From positions 228,179,034 through 228,243,033 of the forward strand of contig NC_050097.1 in assembly GCF_902167145.1 (NCBI RefSeq): a stretch of DNA of 64,000 nucleotides. The letters run 5' to 3'. The notes under the pieces were generated by a model. That model did not search any database. It was given only the letters and a program-made list of their open reading frames with translations, and had not been told where the DNA came from. Each line of letters opens with the position of its first letter. Within the stretch, counting starts at the first letter, position 1. A program made the translations under genes and the position numbers. Source of the DNA: Zea mays. Lineage: Eukaryota > Streptophyta > Magnoliopsida > Poales > Poaceae. Below, one piece after another: positions 58,201-64,000 of the stretch.

Positions 58201-59666
58201 AGTTGACAACTTTTTCGTTTGAAGTCATATTGTCAACGAAAACTAAGTCTGAATTTAAAAAATTTAAAATTTGAATTTTGAAAACGACTTCGAAAGGAAA
58301 AACCACCAACATGAAAGTTGTAGGTATTGAAGAGTTATGAAACTTTGTAGTTGACAATGTTTTAGTTTGAAATCATCTTGTTATGCAAAACTATGTTTGA
58401 ATTTTGAAATTTGAATTTTCCAAACTGTCTCGGATGGAAAAACCACCAAAATAAAAGTTGTAGGTTTTGAAATGTAATGAAACTTTGTAGTTGACAACTT
58501 TTTGATTTGGAATCATCTTATCATTGAAAATTTCGTGTGAAGTTTTTAAATTTAAAATTCAAATTTTATAAACGGTCTCGGATGTAGAAACTATTAAAAT
58601 AAAACTTTTAGATCTCAAAAAGTTATGCAACTTTATAGTTGGTCACATTTTCAAATAAACTCATTTAGTGCCTTAAATAATCAAATTACTCTCGATTTGT
58701 TATAGTATATGGGGAATGAAAACGTAATATAAACATAATTGGTGTAGTAGTGTAGTGGTATAGAAGGGTATGCGCGAGAGAGAGGTTGCGAGTTCTTAAT
58801 TTGCCGAGTGTTTTTCTTTGCCGAGTGCTTTTTGACACTCGGCAAAGTCTTTGCCGAGTGTCCGAAAAAAAGCACTCGGCAAAGAACCCTTTGCCGATGA
58901 AATCTTTGCCGAGTATTCTTTGCCGAGTGTTACACTCGGCAAAGCCTTTGCCGAGTGTAAAATAGCCTTTGCCGAGTGTCTTAGACACTCGGCAAAGAAC
59001 GCGATTCCGGTAGTGATGCATATATCTTTTTTTTATTGTAAACAAAAAGGTGACCACTTTTTCTTGCATTCAATATAATTCACAGAATTAGCTAGTCATA
59101 CAAATAATACATTCCTCTATCTTATTTGTACGTCCAACAATACAATGGGTCAATGAAAACAAGAGCTAGCAATTAAGGATCGAGCAGCAGTTATTGAACA
59201 GTGCACTCTTCTAAATGAACACAATAATAGACCTCACCACGACTTGAAATTTGCAGATAAATTATACTATATTCTTCTTACAGAGAAATGAGTGCATCTT
59301 TTCACCAAATATGTTCAGCTTGTGTGCACCCGCCGTTTGTACATGCATGCATGGATATACATGCATTCATATATATCTCCTCGTTTTTGCTACTAGCTAG
59401 CTAGTTTCTTGATTGAACTTACTCTTTTTTCGCACGCATGTGGATGCAGAAGCTACTACAGATGCACACACCAAGGGTGCAACGTGAAGAAGCAGGTGCA
59501 GCGGCTGTCAAGGGACGAGGGCGTGGTGGTGACCACATACGAGGGCACCCATACACACCCCATCGAGAAGTCTAATGACAACTTCGAGCACATTCTCACC
59601 CAGATGCAGATCTACTCCGGCATGGGATCAACCTTCAGCAGGAGTAGCCACGACATGTTTCACTGA
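55279..59666 (+). CDS. WRKY75-like transcription factor (group IIc)
   Basis: Two exons, 55279-55724 and 59450-59666, join in phase 2 at the Arg codon of NNNFPR|SYYRC, the usual WRKY intron site. The protein has 220 residues. The N-terminus (1-104) is rich in Ser, Ala, Gly and Asp. A basic stretch [12 protein letters not shown] (105-116) is a likely nuclear signal. [19 protein letters not shown] leads into the WRKYGQK heptapeptide (134-140). The zinc finger is C154-X4-C159-X23-H183-X-H185, the group II pattern. The C-terminus [14 protein letters not shown] matches the WRKY75 subgroup. It should bind W-boxes in the nucleus. Arabidopsis WRKY75 acts in phosphate starvation, root hair and senescence responses; whether this copy does so is unknown. 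The 3725-bp intron holds a MITE and a CACTA element. A polyadenylation signal follows at 59786. Confidence 0.93.
56825..57144. mobile_element. Tourist-like MITE in the WRKY intron (320 bp)
   Basis: The ends GAGCAACTCCAAAAG and CTTTGGAGTTGCTC are inverted repeats, flanked by TAA (56822-56824, 57145-57147). The 3-bp duplication fits PIF/Harbinger-type MITEs. Confidence 0.8.
57621..59015. mobile_element. Non-autonomous CACTA element in the WRKY intron
   Basis: The ends CACTACCGGAAT and ATTCCGGTAGTG are inverted, with the 3-bp duplication ATG (57618-57620, 59016-59018). Subterminal TTTGCCGAGTG repeats in both orientations crowd 57637-57905 and 58798-58997. The centre (about 58150-58680) is AT-rich and made of roughly four diverged 140-bp repeats with the phrase GAAACTTTGTAGTTGACAA. 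No transposase is encoded. Its right end is 434 bases from exon 2. Confidence 0.95.
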
Positions 59667-59785
59667 ATGAACCTTCCAAAACCACTTCAATTAAGCGTCC
59701 GATCGAGCACCATGCAAACCAAGCTAGAAAATTGATCCATAGATTTTATTAATTTGTACATTGAGTCTTAGATGTTTAAGAGATA

Positions 59786-59791
59786 AATAAA
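59786..59791 (+). terminator. Polyadenylation signal of the WRKY gene
   Basis: AATAAA lies 120 bases after the stop codon, in an AT-rich 3' UTR. It is the only canonical signal close downstream of the coding region. Confidence 0.55.
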
Positions 59792-59839
59792 GCGTGATTT
59801 GGTACATATATAGATGATGCAGGTGTGTTACTCACGCAA

Positions 59840-60500
59840 CAAATGGTTCTTATTTTTTGTTTTAAATTTTCAATTGATGTAGGACAGGGATAGAAACTGA
59901 TGTACACCGCCCTCAGGAATTTAAAAGGTAATGGACTACATTACAATTGAAAATGGGATACCGGTCTCTTATCGGGCCAGGGCACCTTAAGTGCACGATC
60001 GATCACAGATATGCGCTTTGCATATGAAAAAGGGAATACATTAGCACTAATTAATATGGTACTCTGCGTTAGCAAATTTACTTTGGGGTAAAACTAGTCA
60101 CCACTATATATATTTTTTGTTCGATCTAACTAAATTTGCTTGGTAATTAATGAGAGGCACATAAAATTCATGCAAGCCGGTGAAATATAAATATAGCCAA
60201 ATTTTTTTGCCCAAAGAAGTTTGAAAGTAATCAATAATGATATATATATCATAAAAACAATTGGCAAGGTGAAATTATTATCAAATTGTTTTTATTTTCA
60301 TTACTGGTGGTACACTATTTGATGCTTTCACTCAGCTCAAAATCATATTTGTCGATCTTCTAATCATTGTCAGATTTTTTGTACAGTACACTTTAGTAAT
60401 TTCTTTTAGTGATGCAGTATATATGGTGGTCAACTTCGGCATAGCTATGTGCCAACATGGTAATTAATAGGTGACAACTCATTTAGACCAAAATTTAGTA
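59840..60500. other. Intergenic DNA after the WRKY gene
   Basis: AT-rich DNA without a coding frame of note. No repeat with clear ends was recognised. The right part grades into a CACTA-type region. Confidence 0.4.
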
Positions 60501-60824
60501 TTTTCCAACAGTTATCAGATTATTGGATACTAAATCGCTTTCACTTAGGGTGAGCTTCCAACTCATTTAGGGTGAGCAATTATTGACTGTTTTCACTGGC
60601 GATTTCTTTAAGAGAAACACCAGTGGAAAGTATTTTTGGATACTAAATCGCTTTCACTTGGCTTTATGAGGTTAAAATATGGATGCTAAATTGCTTTCAC
60701 TAGTTATCAGATTTCATCAGAAAAGTACTAGTTAACAAGAACTAGGCTTTATTCATTTAAAAGGATGGTTTTTACATATCCAAATAAAAGGATGGTTTCA
60801 TCCTAGTACAAACTACTACTTTTC

Positions 60825-61199
60825 TTACCAGAATAAGCTACCATGAAGCCGACGACGCTTGCTGGGAGGCATCTCATCGCATATTTGGCTTGCCCCGCCA
60901 TCATCATCATTGTCATCGTCGTCACTCCCATCGCTGTCGTCGTCACTGCTACCGTCGTCGTTCTCGTCATCGTCATCCTTTTCGTCACAGGAGCTGATGC
61001 CCATCCAATGCCCAGACATCGGGTCGTCGTCGTTGTCTAAGGACTCCACATCCGATGATTCTCCGTCGGACATCCAAGACCAGCCAATGCTGGTGTCGGA
61101 GTCTAGTTCCTCGTCAACGAGGAACTGGAGGTCGTCCTCCCGCTCGGTGAGGTCGCTGTCGGATTTCGATGTAGCTTCAAAGTCCCATCCATCTGCATC
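60825..61199 (-). CDS. Acidic ORF in the CACTA element, function unknown
   Basis: The open minus-strand stretch runs from after a TAG near 61202 to 60825. The first ATG is at 61073 (82 residues, MSDGESSDVESLDNDDD). Upstream in the same frame, DLTEREDDLQFLVDEELDSD looks coding but has no ATG, so an upstream exon is possible. The product is dominated by Asp, Ser and Gly, and ends with a basic patch SKRRRLHGSLFW. It lies head to head with the transposase. It could be the second CACTA gene or a captured host exon. I recognise no family. Confidence 0.3.
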   Translation of the reverse strand, partial: DADGWDFEATSKSDSDLTEREDDLQFLVDEELDSDTSIGWSWMSDGESSDVESLDNDDDPMSGHWMGISSCDEKDDDDENDDGSSDDDSDGSDDDDNDDDGGASQICDEMPPSKRRRLHGSLFW

Positions 61200-61544
61200 C
61201 TAGTGCAAAGGGGCATGTTTTTCATATGCTGGTATAGGATCTCACTTTGGGGTTGGTTCACGGTTAGAGGAATGGAAGATAAAAGAAGCAGAGGAATCAC
61301 TCGGTGAGGTCACCATGGGTGGAAGGAGGCCAGAGGGTTTTTTCTGAGTTTGTAGGCGATGAATAGTGGAAATGTGGCCGATGAGCAGTTAAATAGATTA
61401 AAATCGAGAAGTGGATCGACATTTACGAGAACTTCGAGGAGCAAAGAGGTGTTCAAAGTCGTTGCTTTGTGTTCGGCAAGCATAATTGTCGTTTCATTTC
61501 TACAGCGACAGTTGAAAAGGCACGAGTGTTCAAATAGAAAGTGG

Positions 61545-61765
61545 TTTCCACTGGCGGCTGAGTTAAGAGAGCCACTAGTGGAAGAGCATTTCCACTGGCG
61601 GCTGAGTTAAGAGAGCCACAACAGTGGAAGAGCATTTCCACTGGCGGTTCCTTAAGCCAACCGCCAGTGTTAATAGAACGTTTTCACTGGCGGTTGCTTT
61701 AAGAGAACTGCTAGTGGAAATAGGTTTCCAGTGGCAGTTTCTTAAGCAACCCGCCAATGAACTTT
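61545..61765. repeat. CACTGGCGG inverted repeats in the CACTA element
   Basis: At least six copies of TTTCCACTGGCGG or its complement (CCGCCAGTG) are arranged as short stems, for example ACTGGCGGTTCC against ACCGCCAGT near 61640-61670. They fit subterminal transposase-binding sites. Confidence 0.75.
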
Positions 61766-62329
61766 GTATTATAAATATGCCTTCTTCTCCCCCAACAGGA
61801 ACTGTGTATCTCGCAGCCAACTTCCATTGGAGGCGATTTTGGAGGTCTAGATTACACAAAATACAAGGGGAAGGTTTTGATCTTCATTTTTGGAGGAAGG
61901 TTGCTAAGAAAGGTTTGTTTTATGTTTCTTTGTCAATTTTTGTTCATATTGTTGCTCATTTTAACCAAATTTTGGATCTAGGCTTTTACCATGTGAGAGA
62001 GAAGAGTGTAGCCACATTTTGTATCTAGGGTTTCACCATGTTATTATGAGGTTGGTTTAATTATGTTTGAATTGCCAATTATTGTTAGATATATGTTAAT
62101 TGGATATTAAGATTTTTTGTTTATTAGTTGCTAGGAAAGTTTGGCTTATGTTTCTCTTGCCAAAATTCATAGGAATGCCAGATTTCACAAAATACAAGTG
62201 GTAGGTTTCGATCTTTATTTTTTAGAAGAAGGTTGTTTATCCATGATATATTTAGTTGTCAGGAAATGTTAGTTTATTTCTCTTGCCAATTTGTGTTCTT
62301 GTGTGTTTTATATTACTTTTTTACATGCT

Positions 62330-64000
62330 ACGAAACATGCTTGGAGAACAAAGACAAAGCACATATATTGTCCATGCATGGACTGCAAAAATGTTGTTGT
62401 ATTTGATGGCACAGACCAAATCATATCTCATCTGGTATGCTGAGGATTTGTGAAGGATTACACATGAGTTTGGACAAAGCATCGAAAGGGTAGCTCTTCG
62501 CCTTATACGACTAGAAACCCTGAGAACATTGACGACATATTTCAGTTTGTTCAGGGACACACCAACCTCTTCCATAGAGCGAACATGTAGTGCCAAATGT
62601 TACTGATCATGGTTACACTGGAGGAAATGAATATGATAGAACTCATGTTCTGCCAAATGTTATGGATGAGGAAGATGCAGAGTTGTTAGAGGCAATGTTT
62701 CGTCATCATACAAATCCATCGTTGTTCATCATGAAAGGCATGGAGTCCCTGCAGAAGGCAGCAAAAGATCCTTTGTACGACGAGTCTAAGGGTTGTACCA
62801 AAGAGTTCACGATGCTCCGGTTTGTGCTAAAGTTGTTGATGTTAAAAGCTAAATATGGTATGTCTGATGCTGGTTTTGATGTGTTCTTGAGTATTATCGA
62901 AGACATGCTTCCAAAGGAGAACAAAGTGCCTGCTAACACGTACTATGCAAAGAAAATAATCAGTCCGCTCGCTATGGATTTGGAGAAGATCCATGTGTGT
63001 AGAAATCACTATATCCTTTATCGAGGTGGTGATTATAATAAAGACTTGGAGAGCTACCCAAAGTGCAATGCAAGTAGGTACAAGACGAATAAAGACTATC
63101 GAGAGGAATGTGTTACATCTGTGTCAAGGGAAGAAGCGAAAGAAACCCCCAAAGAAGACTTCAAAATCCACAAGCAAAGAAAAAAGTAGACTATTATGCA
63201 CTCAAAACGATTCCTGCTTTGGTGATGTGGTACCTCCCCGTCGTCGATCGATTGAGGTGTTTGTTCGCTAACCCTGAGGATGCCAAACTTATCAGCTGAC
63301 ATGCTTCTGATGAGCACAAAAACGATGGGAAGCTTCGACATCCAGCCGATGGGAAGCAGTGGCAAGATTTCAATGACAACCACTGAGACTTTGCCAATGA
63401 ACCAAGAAATATTAGGTTCACACTGAGTACCGATGGAATGAATCCATTTGCTGAGAGGAGCAGCAAGCATAGCACATGGTCGGTGATCCTCGCCATATAC
63501 AACCTTCCTTCATGGTTGATGCAGAAACGGAAGTATATTTTGCTAACCATCCTTATTCTGAATCCTACATAACCTAGAGTTGACATGGATGTATTTTTGG
63601 AGCCCTTAATGGAGGATATGAAAATATTGTGGGAAACAGGTGTTCAAATGTTGGATGAGTATCATAAAGATTCGTTCACAATGAGAGCAATTATTTTTTT
63701 TACGATCAACGATTACACTGCTCTCTTCACATTATAGGCCAGTTTAAGGGAAAGGTTGGTTGCACAGTTTGTATTGATGGAACTGCTTACGTGTCCCTTA
63801 CTACATCTAAGAAGATAGTGTACATGAGGCACAAACACTTTTTATTGGAAGGACACAAGTACTGCATGCGAAAGATGGATAAGTACTTCGACAATAATGG
63901 TGAACTACATTCTACTCCTCCATCGGGTAACAATAAAGGTCATAGAGTTTTTGTAATAGTCAGGAATATCAACTTGTTTTCGGGAAGAAGACAAAAGACG
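62330..64000 (+). pseudogene. TNP2-like CACTA transposase, decayed and partial
   Basis: The longest frame (62590-63189) shows MFRHHTNPSLFIMKGMESLQ and KLLMLKAKYGMSDAGFDVFL, typical of the N-terminal third of plant TNP2 (Transposase_21). Farther on, in changing frames, are FTLSTDGMNPF, YNLPSWLMQKRKYILLTIL, DMDVFLEPLMEDMKILWE, TINDYTALF, and GCTVCIDGTAYVSL, all TNP2 core motifs. Stops and frameshifts near 62450, 63297, 63387, 63570 and 63736 show decay. The catalytic core Asp in STDG is still present. The gene runs off the right edge. Confidence 0.85.

Larger units (their letters stand above)
60501..64000 (+). mobile_element. CACTA (En/Spm-type) transposon, partial
   Basis: It contains a TNP2-type transposase remnant on the plus strand (62330 to the window edge), and clustered TTTCCACTGGCGG-type repeats in both orientations at 60587-60635 and 61545-61765, like CACTA subterminal repeats. 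A segment TTGGATACTAAATCGCTTTC occurs twice (60532 and 60637), with a third diverged copy near 60680. I did not find a convincing CACTA terminus at the left, so the left limit is approximate. The right end is outside. Confidence 0.6.

Noticed and set aside
60698..60710. CACTAGTTATCAG as a possible CACTA terminus
   Set aside because: There is no matching inverted end or 3-bp duplication in the window, and subterminal repeats lie outside it to the left.

Overview
This window looks like plant nuclear DNA from maize (Zea mays) or a very close relative. The reasons are dense nested LTR retrotransposons of maize type (Sirevirus Copia, Tat-lineage Gypsy), CACTA elements with CACTA/TAGTG ends and 3-bp target duplications, many Tourist- and Stowaway-like MITEs, and two intron-containing host genes. 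No tool was run, so family names rest on recognised motifs and termini.

Layout. (1) 1-23285: a minus-strand Tat-type Gypsy element. Its 3' LTR enters from the left edge, its gag-pol is broken, and its 5' LTR (11279-13083 plus 23235-23285) is split by a 10.1-kb Copia-like element (13084-23229; target duplication GGTTA). That element carries an intact gag and no pol, and its own 5' LTR is split by a 1.6-kb CACTA element (20883-22471; duplication ATA). (2) 23286-24795: the 5' end of an Opie/Ji-like Sirevirus, whose gag is cut by the Gypsy element. This Sirevirus sits in a decayed plus-strand chromovirus (24796-25342 plus the start of its 3' LTR). (3) 25343-32817: retroelement debris, a second internally deleted Sirevirus (27886-32721) and a truncated MITE. 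(4) 33805-40160: a degraded minus-strand L1-type LINE, itself hit by an LTR-like insert, a MITE and a plus-strand LINE fragment. (5) 40705-43680: a complete 10-exon gene for a chloroplast-type ABC ATPase matching ABCI11 (NAP14). (6) 43681-55278: gene-poor DNA with a triple nest (hAT and Tourist inside Tourist), a 5S-rRNA-derived module, Stowaway-like MITEs and an LTR element with a broken antisense ORF. (7) 55279-59666: a WRKY75-like group IIc gene of two exons, with a Tourist-like MITE and a CACTA element in its intron. (8) About 60500-64000: a CACTA element with an acidic ORF and a decayed TNP2 transposase that runs off the right edge.

Only the ABC ATPase and WRKY genes look like functional host loci, and nothing suggests they work together. 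The Copia-like gag (18194-20071) is the only long undamaged transposon reading frame. Insertion order can be read from nesting and LTR divergence: the Gypsy LTR pair differs at about 5 sites in roughly 495 comparable bases, the Copia-like pair at about 4 sites in roughly 1500. I found no new defence or regulatory system. The most notable items are the gag-only element, ORFs lying antisense to their retrotransposons, a GC-AG intron in the ABC ATPase gene, and transposon load in and around the WRKY gene.
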